Positions 48,114 to 62,133 are shown, counted from the stretch's first letter. The stretch is DNA of 64,000 nucleotides from Amaurobius ferox (GCA_951213105.1 OX578142.1:118097854-118161853); one strand, 5' to 3'. Notes: a model not told the origin generated them from the sequence alone. Translations and numbers: made by a program.

Positions 48114-51100
48114 ACTAGCAGCATACCCGTTCTTCGTACGGAGTATATAATATAAAGAAACTTGAAATTCATAATCATGCCCAAATTCTTATAGTATACT
48201 AAATGACATGTTTAATCAAAATATTCTGTTAAAATATTTAATATAATGCTCCTAAAAAGAAGTTTAAGAATCTCTGTTCTCGCTATATAAAATTATCTTC
48301 ATGGACATATCTGAAGAATAAAACATCTTCGACCCCTTATGTAAGCAAATATAAAAAAAATATGGAATTGAATCAATATATGCAAAATAAAAGCGTTAAA
48401 ATTGTATGGGAACCGTACTAATTATATACGCGAATATTAGAAAATATAACCTGTATTAGTAGATTACATGTATAAATTGAAAATACCAATAAACCTGTAA
48501 TCTTTAAATCTGAAGACAGTCACTTATTCCAATATATGTCAAAATTAAAGTGCTAAAATTATATGGGAAGATATACACGTACTACTTATAATGTCCGATT
48601 ATTAGTAGAAGATTACCCGTTTTGCAATATGAGTCACAAATGTTTTTTGGTAAAATACAACAGACGACGTAATAAACTGAATATATAATTAATCCCCTTA
48701 ATCTTCATACCAGAAGACTGTACTTGATTCCAATATATATGCCAATATATGTAAAAATATATGCCAATATACCTGTACTACTTATATTCTCGTAGGTTAG
48801 AAGATATACCCGTGCATTCCTAGAAGATTACTCGTACAACGTACAATATGCGTGTGTTAGCAATTTTTGCCGCAATAAAACAATGGCGTAATAACTTAAA
48901 AATATCAATAATCCCTGAATCAATAATTCCGGAAAATATCAATAATAATAATGTTTAAACCTGAAGAGTATAATTGATATTATCCAGTCCAAAATGAAAT
49001 GGCAATGAAATTTATTTTATATACATATCTTCATTATTCAAATCAGAAAGGATTTAATAAAAATCGTCTGCCGCATAAACACATTGGATTTAAATCCGTT
49101 GCTAAGCGACATGATATCATTTGCTTCAAATAAATTGGTAGAAAAAATATCGTCTAAATAGTTATATTTCTATGGAACATTTGGCGACAGTTTCGTCAAA
49201 TTAGCGACATTTTAAAAAATCGCCAAATTTATCGCCAAGTGGGACTGTAGAACTGATAGTCCCATTTTGCGACAAATTGACGAAACATCATCACAATATT
49301 ATCCGCTAAAAAAACACAATTAATTTCATTTATTAAACGCAATTTTATCAATTCCATGATATTTTTATGGATTTACAAATATTTTTATCAATTTGGTGAT
49401 ATTAAAAAAATTCGTTAAATGTGTAACTAAGTAGGATGGATGGACTGACCGACAAATGCTACCGAAACATCATTTCAGTACTCTGTTCTAAAAAAACAAA
49501 TTTAATTTCATTGATTTGCGTCATTTTGATTTGCGTCATTATCGCCAAGTGGGACTGTAGAACTGACAGTTCCATTTTGCGACAAATTGACGAAATATCA
49601 TCACAATACTATCCCCTAACAAAAAACAATTAATATCTTTTATGTAGCGCAATTTTATCAATTTCAAGATATTTTTATAGATTTGAAAACATTTTTATCA
49701 ATTTGGTGACATTTTAAAAATTCGCTAAATGTATTACTAAGTAGGATGGTTGGTCTGACAGATAAATGCTAACCAAACATCATTTCAGTACTCTCTTCTA
49801 ACAAAACAAAAAAAATTTCATTGATATGTAGAAGACCCAAGCCACACGACCAACCCGAAGATTTATGGCAGCTGTTTGTGTGTCTTTTATATCAATTTGG
49901 CGACATTTTCGTCAATTTGGCAAAGTTTAAGAAAAGTTGTCAAATTAGCGATATCCCTCCAAATTCGTAGCTTTGAATTTGCAGATCTGAATGAAACATT
50001 CTTATCCCGTTTCAATATACTAAATGAAAACACTACAATTGTATTAGAAGATATACCCGTTCTACTCTTTTTCTGTTTCAACAATCGGCTATATGCATTT
50101 ATTGGCTAAACACAATATATGAGTTTAGTAGCTAAATACGATATAAGCTTGAAAACTCTTTGCCAAAATAAATGAAATTGATGTACGCAGTCAGCAATTA
50201 ATATAATTAAAAGAAAAATCAAACCGTCCATTCATAAGATATACTTTTATATCCATTTATCCATTTATTTATTATTTAAATCGAAAAAAAATAATAAAAA
50301 CATTAACAAACACATTTAATTTAATTGCGATGCCGAGCAACATGATATATCCTCCTAAAATGTTAAAATTTATTAGCCACTAACAGCACACCCGTTATTC
50401 GTACGGAGTGTATAATTTAAAGAAACTTATAGTTCGCAATCATGTGCAAATTCTGTTAAAATATTAAATTTATTGCTCCTAAAGAGAAGTTTAAGAATAT
50501 ATGTTCTCACTATGCAAAATTATCTTCACGATCAGATCTGAAGAATAAAACATCCTGCCCCCTTTTGTAAGCAAATTTACAGAAGAAAAAATAGGAATTG
50601 AATGAATATATGCAACCCCGTACTAATTATATTGTCGCAGATCAGAAAATATGCCAATGTGTTAGTAGAAGATTACGCGTATTACAATATGCGTCTCAAA
50701 AATATTTGCCAAAATAAAAGAGATGACGTAATAAATTGAAAACATCAATAATATCCGTACTCTTTATACCAGAAGGTCGTAATTGATTCCAATATATGCC
50801 AATATATATCAAAACATATGTCAATATACCTGTACTACTTATATTCTCGTAGATTAAAAGATATACACGTGTATTTGTAGAAGATTCGTACAACATACAA
50901 TATATGAGTTTAAACAATTTTTGTCATAATAAAATAATTGCATAATTACTTGAAAATATCAATAACCCTTGAATCAATAATCCCCGAAAATATAAATAAT
51001 AATAATTTTTAAACCTGAAGACCGTAATTGATATTATCCAGTCAAAAATGCTATAAGAAAAATCAAATCGTTCTTTTCTAAAATATATTTTTATATCCAT

Positions 51101-51777
51101 TTATTTATTATTCAAATCGAAAAAATAATTATTAAAATTAACAGACAGATTTAATTTAATTGCGTTCCTGATTAACATGATATAAGATAGAATCTTATAA
51201 CATGTTAAATATGTCATGTCTTATAACATAAACTGCGAAATTAAATAACGATTTTGATTTCTCTATACTTCTCATTGTTCCGTAAAAGCTTGTTTTAAAT
51301 AAACCATGAACCATGGAGATAGATTTCCCCTTTAAATCATGTTTCAAACAATTCATGTTTTCAAAAAGTGACTAGTTAACGCAAAAAATCTCCCATCAAA
51401 CTCAGAGATTAAATTTTAATTCACTGTCAAACGATTTTCAAGCTTTTCGTTTGGATAAACCACGGAGTTAGGGAGTAGAACTCCTAGGAAAAAGTTCCGT
51501 TTTTCATTAATATCTCGACAACCCCAGGTCTTAGAAACTCGAAACTTGGACAAAATTTATGAGGGGATATTTCAAGGCTATTCACCAAATTTCATTAAAT
51601 TCGGTTCAGCCGTTTTTTCGTGATGATGAGACAAACGAAAATTTCGTTTTTTACTAATATCTCAAGAACCACTGGTCGTAGAAACTCAAAACACGGATAT
51701 AATTTTAAGTGGGGCTATTTCTGGGCTACCCACAAAATTTCGTCAAATTCGGTTCAGCCGTTCTCCCGTGATGGTGT

Positions 51778-51839
<62 letters not shown>

Positions 51840-51860
51840 TTTTCATTTTTATTTATATAG
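48114..51860 (+). repeat. Array unit U6 (3747 bp, dimeric, with internal duplication)
   Basis: Heads lie at 48114 and 50379. It is almost identical to U4 and U5 in the first two thirds, with more private changes near 50670-51650. The tail has fourteen ACAG units, the longest tract. The array breaks after TTTATATAG at 51860. Confidence 0.85.
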
Positions 51861-52267
51861 ATTGAAAACCAATATTGACCATATACTGGCAACATTTTCA
51901 TATTGGCACAATATCGGATCTATATTGGATGATTATATTGGAGCAATATTAATTTTCTAATAGGGTTGATATATTATAAACAGAGATCGCTTTTTCTAAT
52001 TAAGTTATTGCTCTTGCTATGTAGTAATTGGTTGAAAATGGCAAAAAATAAACCATTTTATCAAAAATGCACAAATTGACTTAGTATAAAACAACACATC
52101 ACTAATTCTTGTTGAAATTTAATCTTGTTGAATTAATATAAGCCTCTTGAATTATGCTCTTTGAATAAATATTCTCGTAATTTTTCAAACCACAACTTCT
52201 ATGATTAACATTATACGTTAATCACAGAAATGATATTACTACTTTGGATTCAAGCATTTATTGTATA
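51861..52267. other. Non-array spacer inside the array
   Basis: This is AT-rich DNA unlike the unit. Its first 90 bp repeat the words CCAATATTG, ATATTGG and CAATAT in both senses, which could be an element end. No gene is recognised. Confidence 0.5.
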
Positions 52268-54061
52268 ACTAGCAGCATACCCGTTCTTCGTACGGAGTAT
52301 ATAATATAAATAAACTTAAAATTCACAATCATGTGCAAATTCCTATAGTATACTAAATGACATGTTTAATCAAAATATTCTGTTAAAATATTTAACATAA
52401 TGCTCCTAAAAAGAAGTTAAGGAATGGCTGTTCTCGTTATTCAAAATTATCTTCACGGGTAGATCTGAAGAATAAAATATCCTGGCCTTTTTTGTAAGCA
52501 AATTTATAAAAAGTATGGAATTGAATCAATATATGCAAAATAATAGCGTATTGTATGGGACCCGTACTACTTATATACGCGAATATTAGAAGATATAACC
52601 TGTATTAGTAGATTACATATATTAATTGAAAATATCAATAAATCCGTAATCTTTAAACCAGTAGGCAGTAATTAATTCCAATATGTTCCCAAATGAAAGT
52701 GCTAAAATTATATGGGAAGATAAAGCCGTACTACTTATAATGTCATAGATTAGAAGATATGTCCTAGTGTTAGTAAAAGATTACCCGTATTATAATATTT
52801 AGTCTGAAAAATTTTTATTATCCCCTAAAAAAACACAATTTCGTTTATTTAGGGCAATTTATCAATTTCAAAATATGTTTATGGATTTATAAATATTTTT
52901 ATCAATTTGGTGACATTTTAAAAATTCGCTAAATGTGTTACTAAGTAGGGCGGTTGGACTGACAGACAAATGCTAACGAAACACCATTTCAGTACTTTCT
53001 TTTAACAAAACAAAATAAATTTCATTGATTTACGTCATTTTTATCAATTTGGGGACATTTCAATCATTTTAGTAACTTTTATGAAATTTGCCAAGTTAGC
53101 GATATCCAGCCAAATTCGTAGCTCTAAATTTGCAGATCTGAATAAAATATCGTGATCCAGTTTGTACATACTAAATGAAAACACTAAAATATTGTTAGAA
53201 TATATACCCATTCTAAACTTTTTCTGTTTAAACAATTGGATAAATGAATTTATTGGGTAAACAAAATATGAGTTTATTAGCTAAACACAATATATAAGCT
53301 TAAAACCTCTTTGCTAAAGTAAATGAAAGTGGTGTATGCAGTTCGCAATTAATATAATTAAAAAAAATCAAACCGTTCATTTATAAGATATATTTTAATA
53401 CCCATTTATTTAATATTCAAATCGAAAAAATAATAATAATAATTAGCAAACATATTTAATTTCATTCCTTGGCCGAACAACACGATATAAGATAGAATCT
53501 TCCTCATAAAATGCGAAATTAAATAACCATTTTAATATCTTTATACTTCTAATCGTTGAGTAAAAGCTTGTGAAATACAAAACATGGAGGTAGATTTTTC
53601 CATTTAAATTCATGTTTCAAAAAATTCATGCTTTCAGATAGTGACTATTTAATGCAAAAATCCTGCATCAAACTCAAAAATAAAGTTTTAATTCCCTTTG
53701 ACGTTTTAAACAAACGATTTTTATCCTTTGCGTTTGGATAAACCACGGAGTTGGAGAGTAGAACTCCTATAAAAAAAGTTCCGTTTTTCATTAATATCTC
53801 GACAATCCCTGGCCTTAGAAACTCGAAACTTGGGCAAAATTTATGGGGGGCTATTTCAAGGCCACCCACAAAATTTCATTAAATTTGGTTCAGCCGTTCT
53901 CTCGTGATGATGAGATAAACGAAAGTTTCGTTTTTTACTAATATCTAGAGAACCACTGGTCGTAGAAATTTCAAACATAGACTAAATTTTAAGTGGGGCT
54001 ATTTCTAGGCTACCCACAAAATTTCATCAAATTCGGTTCAGCCGTTCTCCCGTGATGATGG

Positions 54062-54103
<42 letters not shown>

Positions 54104-54124
54104 TTTTCAATTTTATTTATATAG
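52268..54124 (+). mobile_element. Family D single element D7, internally deleted
   Basis: It has one head at 52268 and a tail with nine ACAG units ending TTTATATAG at 54124. It lacks the 58-bp insert, like D1. At about 52810 the sequence jumps from the AATATTTAGTCTGAAAAATT region to the ATTATCCCCTAAAAAAACAC block, so the hairpin region is deleted. Its tail module was later copied into U8. Confidence 0.7.
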
Positions 54125-57100
54125 ATAATGCTCCTAAAAAGAAGTTTAAGAATCTCTGTTCTCGCTATATAAAATTATCTTCATGGACATATCTGAAGAA
54201 TAAAACATCTTGGACCCCTTATGTAAGCAAATATAAAAAAAAAAAATGGAATTGAATATGCAAAATAAAAGCGTTAAAATTGTATGGGACCCGTACTAAT
54301 TATATACGCGAATATTAGAAAATATAACCTGTATTAGTAGATTACATGTATAAATTGAAAATACCAATAAACCCGTAATCTTTAAATCTGAAGACAGTCA
54401 TTTATTCCAATATATGTCAAAATTAAAGTGCTAAAATTATATGGGAAGATATACACGTACTACTTATAATGTCCGATTATTAGTAGAAGATTACCCGTTT
54501 TGCAATATGAGTCACAAATGTTTTTTGGTAAAATACAACAGACGACGTAATAAATTGAATATATAATTAATCCCCTTAATCTTCATACCAGAAGACTGTA
54601 CTTGATTCCAATATATATGCCAATATATGTCAAAATATATGCCAATATACCTGTACTACTTATATTCTCGTAGGTTAGAAGATATACCCGTGCATTCCTA
54701 GAAGATTACTCGTACAACGTACAATATGCGTGTGTCAGCAATTTTTGCCGCAATAAAACAATGGCGTAATAACTTAAAAATATCAATAATCCCTGAATCA
54801 ATAATTCCGGAAAATATCAATAATAATAATGTTTAAACCTGAAGAGAATAATTGATATTATCCAGTCCAAAATGAAATGGCAATGAAATTTATTTTATAT
54901 ACATATCTTCATTATTCAAATCGGAAAGGATTTAATAAAAATCGTCTGCCGCATAAACACATTGGATTTAAATCCGTTGCTAAGCGACATGATATCATTT
55001 GCTTCAAATAAATTGGCAGAAAAAATATCGTCTAAATAGTTATATTTCTATGGAACATTTGGCGACAGTTTCGTCAAATTAGCGACATTTTAAAAAATCG
55101 CCAAATTTATCGCCAAGTGGGACTGTAGAACTGACAGTTCCACTTTGCGACAAATTGACGAAATATCATCACAATACTATCCCCTAACAAAAACAATTAA
55201 TATCATTTATGTAGCGCAATTTTATCAATTTCAAGATATTTTTATAGATTTGAAAACATATTTATCAATTTGGTGACATTTTAAAAATTCGCTAAATGTA
55301 TTACTAAGTAGGATGGTTGGTCTGACAGATAAATGCTAACCAAACATCATTTCAGTACTCTCTTCTAACAAAAAAAAAAAAATTTCATTGATATGTAGAA
55401 GACCCAAGCCACACGACCAACCCGAAGGTTTATGGCAGCTGTTTGTGTGTCGTTTATATCAATTTGGCGACATTTCCGTCAATTTGGCAAAGTTTAAGAA
55501 AAGTTGTCAAATTAGCGATATCCCTCCAAATTCGTAGCTTTGAATTTGCAGATCTGAATGAAACATTCTTATCCCGTTTCAATATACTAAATGAAAACAC
55601 TACAATTGTATTAGAAGATATACCCGCTCTACTCTTTTTCTGTTTCAACAATCGGCTATATGAATTTATTGGCTAAACACAATATATGAGTTTAGTAGCT
55701 AAATACGATATAAGCTTAAAAACTCTTTGCCAAAATAAATGAAATTGATGTACGCAGTCAGCAATTAATATAATTAAAAGAAAAATCAAACCGTCCATTC
55801 ATAAGATATACTTTTATATCCATTTATACATTTATTTATAATTTAAATCGAAAAAAAAATAATAAAAACATTAACAAACACATTTAATTTAATTGCGATG
55901 CCGAGCAACATGATATATCCTCCTAAAATGTTAAAATTTATTAACCACTAACAGCACACCCGTTATTCGTACGGAGTGTATAATTTAAAGAAACTTATAG
56001 TTCGCAATCATGTGCAAATTCTGTTAAAATATTAAATTTATTGCTCCTAAAGAGAAGTTTAAGAATATATGTTCTCACTATGCAAAATTATCTTCACGAT
56101 CAGATCTGAAGAATAAAACATCCTGCCCCCTTTTGTAAGCAAATTTACAGAAGAAAAAATAGGAATTGAATGAATATATGCAACCCCGTACTAATTATAT
56201 TGTCGCAGATCAGAAAATATGCCAATGTGTTAGTAGAAGATTACCCGTATTACAATATGCGTCTCAAAAATACTTGCCAAAATAAAAGAGATGACGTAAT
56301 AAATTGAAAACATCAATAATATCCGTACTCTTTATACCAGAAGGTCGTAATTGATTCCAATATATATCAAAACATATGTCAATATACCTGTACTACTTAT
56401 ATTCTCGTAGATTAAAAGATATACACGTGTATTTGTAGAAGATTCGTACAACATACAATATATGAGTTTAAACAATTTTTGTCATAATAAAATAATTGCA
56501 TAACAACTTGAAAATATCAATAATCCTTGAATCAATAATCCCCGAAAATATAAATAATAATAATTTTTAAACCTGAAGACCGTAATTGATATTATCCAGT
56601 CAAAAATGCTATAAGAAAAATCAAAGCGTTCTTTTCTAAAATATATTTTTATATCCATTTATTTATTATTCAAATCGAAAAAATAATTATTAAAATTAAC
56701 AGACAGATTTAATTTAATTGCGTTTCTGAGTAACATGATATAAGATAGAATCTTATAACATGTTAAATATGTCATGTCTTATAACATAAACTGCGAAATT
56801 AAATAACGATTTTGATTTCTCTATACTTCTCATTGTTCCGTAAAATCTTGTTTTAAATAAACCATGAACCATGGAGATAGATTTCCCCTTTAAATCATGT
56901 TTCAAACAATTCATGTTTTCAGAAAGTGACTAATTAACGCAAAAAATCTCCCATCAAACTCAGAGATTAAATTTTAATTCACTTTCAAACGATTTTCAAG
57001 CTTTTCGTTTGGATAAACCACGGAGTTAGGGAGTAGAACTCCTAGGAAAAAGTTCCGTTTTTTATTAATATCTCGACAACCCCTGGTCTTAGAAACTCGA

Positions 57101-57483
57101 AACTTGGACAAAATTTATGGGGGGATATTTCAAGGCTATCCACCAAATTTCATTAAATTCGGTTCAGCCGTTTTTCCGTGATGATGAGACAAACGAAAAT
57201 TTCGTTTTTTACTAATATCTCGAGAACCACTGGTCGTAGAAACTCAAAACACGGATATAATTTTAAGTGGGGCTATTTCTGGGCTACCCACAAAATTTCA
57301 TCAAATTCGGTTCAGCCGTTCTCCCGTGATGATGAGATAAACGAAAGTTTCGTTTTTTACTAATATCTAGAGAACCACTGGTCGTAGAAATTTCAAACAT
57401 AGACTAAATTTTAAGTGGGGCTATTTCTAGGCTACCCACAAAATTTCATCAAATTCGGTTCAGCCGTTCTCCCGTGATGATGG

Positions 57484-57525
<42 letters not shown>

Positions 57526-57546
57526 TTTTCAATTTTATTTATATAG
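54125..57546 (+). repeat. Array unit U8 (3422 bp, headless, chimeric tail)
   Basis: It begins at ATAATGCTCCTAAAAAGAAG, missing the first 125 bp or so, joined directly to the D7 tail. The second head is at 55947. From about 57327 its end switches to the D7-type tail (GATGAGATAAACGAAAGTTT, TATCTAGAGAACC), giving three tail modules instead of two. Confidence 0.85.
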
Positions 57547-60500
57547 ATAATGCTCCTAAAAAGAAGTTTAAGAATCTCTGTTCTCGCTATATAAAATTAT
57601 CTTCATGGACATATCTGAAGAATAAAACATCTTGGACCCCTTATGTAAGCAAATATAAAAAAAAAAAATGGAATTGAATATGCAAAATAAAAGCGTTAAA
57701 ATTGTATGGGACCCGTACTAATTATATACGCGAATATTAGAAAATATAACCTGTATTAGTAGATTACATGTATAAATTGAAAATACCAATAAACCCGTAA
57801 TCTTTAAATCTGAAGACAGTCATTTATTCCAATATATGTCAAAATTAAAGTGCTAAAATTATATGGGAAGATATACACGTACTACTTATAATGTCCGTTT
57901 ATTAGTAGAAGATTACCCGTTTTGCAATATGAGTCACAAATGTTTTTTGGTAAAATACAACAGACGACGTAATAAATTGAATATATAATTAATCCCCTTA
58001 ATCTTCATACCAGAAGACTGTACTTGATTCCAATATATATGCCAATATATGTCAAAATATATGCCAATATACCTGTACTACTTATATTCTCGTAGGTTAG
58101 AAGATATACCCGTGCATTCCTAGAAGATTACTCGTACAACGTACAATATGCGTGTGTCAGCAATTTTTGCCGCAATAAAACAATGGCGTAATAACTTAAA
58201 AATATCAATAATCCCTGAATCAATAATTCCGGAAAATATCAATAATAATAATGTTTAAACCTGAAGAGAATAATTGATATTATCCAGTCCAAAATGAAAT
58301 GGCAATGAAATTTATTTTATATACATATCTTCATTATTCAAATCGGAAAGGATTTAATAAAAATCGTCTGCCGCATAAACACATTGGATTTAAATCCGTT
58401 GCTAAGCGACATGATATCATTTGCTTCAAATAAATTGGCAGAAAAAATATCGTCTAAATAGTTATATTTCTATGGAACATTTGGCGACAGTTTCGTCAAA
58501 TTAGCGACATTTTAAAAAATCGCCAAATTTATCGCCAAGTGGGACTGTAGAACTGACAGTTCCACTTTGCGACAAATTGACGAAATATCATCACAATACT
58601 ATCCCCTAACAAAAACAATTAATATCATTTATGTAGCGCAATTTTATCAATTTCAAGATATTTTTATAGATTTGAAAACATATTTATCAATTTGGTGACA
58701 TTTTAAAAATTCGCTAAATGTATTACTAAGTAGGATGGTTGGTCTGACAGATAAATGCTAACCAAACATCATTTCAGTACTCTCTTCTAACAAAAAAAAA
58801 AAAATTTCATTGATATGTAGAAGACCCAAGCCACACGACCAACCCGAAGGTTTATGGCAGCTGTTTGTGTGTCGTTTATATCAATTTGGCGACATTTCCG
58901 TCAATTTGGCAAAGTTTAAGAAAAGTTGTCAAATTAGCGATATCCCTCCAAATTCGTAGCTTTGAATTTGCAGATCTGAATGAAACATTCTTATCCCGTT
59001 TCAATATACTAAATGAAAACACTACAATTGTATTAGAAGATATACCCGCTCTACTCTTTTTCTGTTTCAACAATCGGCTATATGAATTTATTGGCTAAAC
59101 ACAATATATGAGTTTAGTAGCTAAATACGATATAAGCTTAAAAACTCTTTGCCAAAATAAATGAAATTGATGTACGCAGTCAGCAATTAATATAATTAAA
59201 AGAAAAATCAAACCGTCCATTCATAAGATATACTTTTATATCCATTTATACATTTATTTATAATTTAAATCGAAAAAAAAATAATAAAAACATTAACAAA
59301 CACATTTAATTTAATTGCGATGCCGAGCAACATGATATATCCTCCTAAAATGTTAAAATTTATTAACCACTAACAGCACACCCGTTATTCGTACGGAGTG
59401 TATAATTTAAAGAAACTTATAGTTCGCAATCATGTGCAAATTCTGTTAAAATATTAAATTTATTGCTCCTAAAGAGAAGTTTAAGAATATATGTTCTCAC
59501 TATGCAAAATTATCTTCACGATCAGATCTGAAGAATAAAACATCCTGCCCCCTTTTGTAAGCAAATTTACAGAAGAAAAAATAGGAATTGAATGAATATA
59601 TGCAACCCCGTACTAATTATATTGTCGCAGATCAGAAAATATGCCAATGTGTTAGTAGAAGATTACCCGTATTACAATATGCGTCTCAAAAATACTTGCC
59701 AAAATAAAAGAGATGACGTAATAAATTGAAAACATCAATAATATCCGTACTCTTTATACCAGAAGGTCGTAATTGATTCCAATATATATCAAAACATATG
59801 TCAATATACCTGTACTACTTATATTCTCGTAGATTAAAAGATATACACGTGTATTTGTAGAAGATTCGTACAACATACAATATATGAGTTTAAACAATTT
59901 TTGTCATAATAAAATAATTGCATAACAACTTGAAAATATCAATAATCTTTGAATCAATAATCCCCGAAAATATAAATAATAATAATTTTTAAACCTGAAG
60001 ACCGTAATTGATATTATCCAGTCAAAAATGCTATAAGAAAAATCAAAGCGTTCTTTTCTAAAATATATTTTTATATCCATTTATTTATTATTCAAATCGA
60101 AAAAATAATTATTAAAATTAACAGACAGATTTAATTTAATTGCGTTTCTGAGTAACATGATATAAGATAGAATCTTATAACATGTTAAATATGTCATGTC
60201 TTATAACATAAACTGCGAAATTAAATAACGATTTTGATTTCTCTATACTTCTCATTGTTCCGTAAAATCTTGTTTTAAATAAACCATGAACCATGGAGAT
60301 AGATTTCCCCTTTAAATCATGTTTCAAACAATTCATGTTTTCAGAAAGTGACTAATTAACGCAAAAAATCTCCCATCAAACTCAGAGATTAAATTTTAAT
60401 TCACTTTCAAACGATTTTCAAGCTTTTCGTTTGGATAAACCACGGAGTTAGGGAGTAGAACTCCTAGGAAAAAGTTCCGTTTTTTATTAATATCTCGACA

Positions 60501-60757
60501 ACCCCTGGTCTTAGAAACTCGAAACTTGGACAAAATTTATGGGGGGATATTTCAAGGCTATCCACCAAATTTCATTAAATTCGGTTCAGCCGTTTTTCCG
60601 TGATGATGAGACAAACGAAAATTTCGTTTTTTACTAATATCTCGAGAACCACTGGTCGTAGAAACTCAAAACACGGATATAATTTTAAGTGGGGCTATTT
60701 CTGGGCTACCCACAAAATTTCATCAAATTCGGTTCAGCCGTTCTCCCGTGATGGTGT

Positions 60758-60811
<54 letters not shown>

Positions 60812-60832
60812 TTTTCATTTTTATTTATATAG
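57547..60832 (+). repeat. Array unit U9 (3286 bp, headless)
   Basis: It has the same headless start as U8, joined to a D7-type tail. The second head is at 59369. It is nearly identical to U8 over its length, but ends with the ordinary U-type tail and twelve ACAG units. The array ends at TTTATATAG followed by ATTAATAAATTG. Confidence 0.85.
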
Positions 60833-61194
60833 ATTAATAAATTGTTATTAATAAAACAATTGTTTAGACAGTAAATATATATGCACAATGAGCACATTTG
60901 AAAATGCCAGTTTCGTCTTCCCACAGTGAAAACCAAGTGATGAAGTTAAATATTACTCAAGAGAACGTTGTTATTCATACTTTGAATACAGAATTTGCCA
61001 AAATATATACTGTAATCAATCCAAGCTAATGAATATGTTACCGCCGTTTACTTACCCTTTTATATTAAAGTTGCAAAAATATCTTTAATTTCACTATTAT
61101 GTTAAATATTTTATCCATATATAAAGTATAAATAAGCTCGGATTGAAAACGGGTTGAAAAAGTGAAATACTTTGAACTGCTTGAGTCTGCAGTA
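60833..61194. other. AT-rich stretch after the array, nothing recognised
   Basis: No frame or repeat match is supported. Confidence 0.45.
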
Positions 61195-61491
61195 CTTGAA
61201 TCTACAGTACTTGAATATAGCCGATATGAATGAATCATTCATTGATTTTACACAGATAAACAAACGATTTTTTCGATTACGTCTTAAGCATAGAGTTAAA
61301 TTACTTGTACCTCCATGGGTTTAAGTTTTTAAATAAAATAAATTATTATAGTATTATGATGAATGAAAGGAATGGAAAAAGTTTTTGAATGAAATGCTGT
61401 TTTTATAGAAAGAACCAGGCAATTAATATTTCGATGACGTCATTTGAATACAGTTCATTTGTTTTCGATGAAGTTTTAAGTTTTAACCACT
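61195..61491 (-). repeat. Family B fragment
   Basis: It follows B order in minus orientation (GATATGAATGAATCATTCATT, ACCTCCATGGGTTTAAG, GATGACGTCATTTGAATACAG) and stops at the start of the next copy. Confidence 0.6.
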
Positions 61492-61871
61492 TTACAACAT
61501 AGTTGAAAAGTGTTTATAACTTTGTTCATTCGGTCTGTTTGTCTGTCTGTTCGTTCGCACGATAACTGTCGTAAAAATGACTTTATCAAAATAAAGTTTT
61601 AGTTTGTTGTTCAGACGGTTTGTGGGATTTATAGGAATATAAATGTAAGATTCCACCCAATTAGTTTTGGATTGAATCCGGGTTGAAGAAATGAAATACA
61701 TTGAACCCTATGGGACCAAATTTTTCAAAATTAAGAGTATTTAAAATTCACAAATTACTTCGAAAGTTTTAGGAAATATTCTAATTATCCCATAAAATAT
61801 ATAAAAAAAATTCAGAAAAATATATTCAGTAGTTTTTAAATTCAAATTAAAATAATAATTACATCTTTTAT

Positions 61872-61886
61872 ACTAAGAGATCACGT
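61872..61886. repeat. Target-site duplication (left) of truncated SINE
   Basis: ACTAAGAGATCACGT recurs at 62134-62148. Confidence 0.9.
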
Positions 61887-62133
61887 ACTCGGTAGGCCCG
61901 GGTTCGATTCCAGCCACTGCCAAAACTGCCGCCGTGTTCACGCGGAGTACGATCACGTTAAACATGTGGGTCCGTAACTCCTTCCGGGAGGTTGGTGGTA
62001 GGGGAAGGAGGGTATGGTCCCTGTGGATGCCTCCCCCACTGGGTTCCGGTCTAAATTGGGTGGCACTTCCCGGCCGTCCAAACAGTTACCTTACACCTTA
62101 CTGGTAGGTCGGACGGTCTGGGTCTCAACAACA
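61887..62133 (+). mobile_element. tRNA-derived SINE, 5'-truncated copy
   Basis: It starts at ACTCGGTAGGCCCGGGTTCG, just before the B box, so the A-box part of the internal promoter is missing. The body and CAACAACAA tail are intact and close to 5309-5596. Fifteen-base duplications flank it exactly, showing truncation at insertion and no later deletion. It is transcriptionally dead unless driven from outside. Confidence 0.88.

Larger units (their letters stand above)
28802..60832 (+). repeat. Long direct array of Helentron/mini-me-like elements (family D)
   Basis: Nine head-to-tail members fill 32 kb with one 0.4-kb break (51861-52267). Each has a head near ACTAGCAGCATACCCGTTCT, CGTACGGAGTATATAATATA and a tail of TCAGCCGTTCTCCCGTGATG, a (GACA)n microsatellite and TTTTATTTATATAG. 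Two early members also hold (TA)n. The combination of a conserved core, (TA)n and (GTCY)n proto-microsatellites and head-to-tail joining is known from dipteran mini-me/DINE-1 elements, which are non-autonomous Helentrons. The assignment is by structure only. There is no Rep/helicase gene and no coding capacity. Confidence 0.75.
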
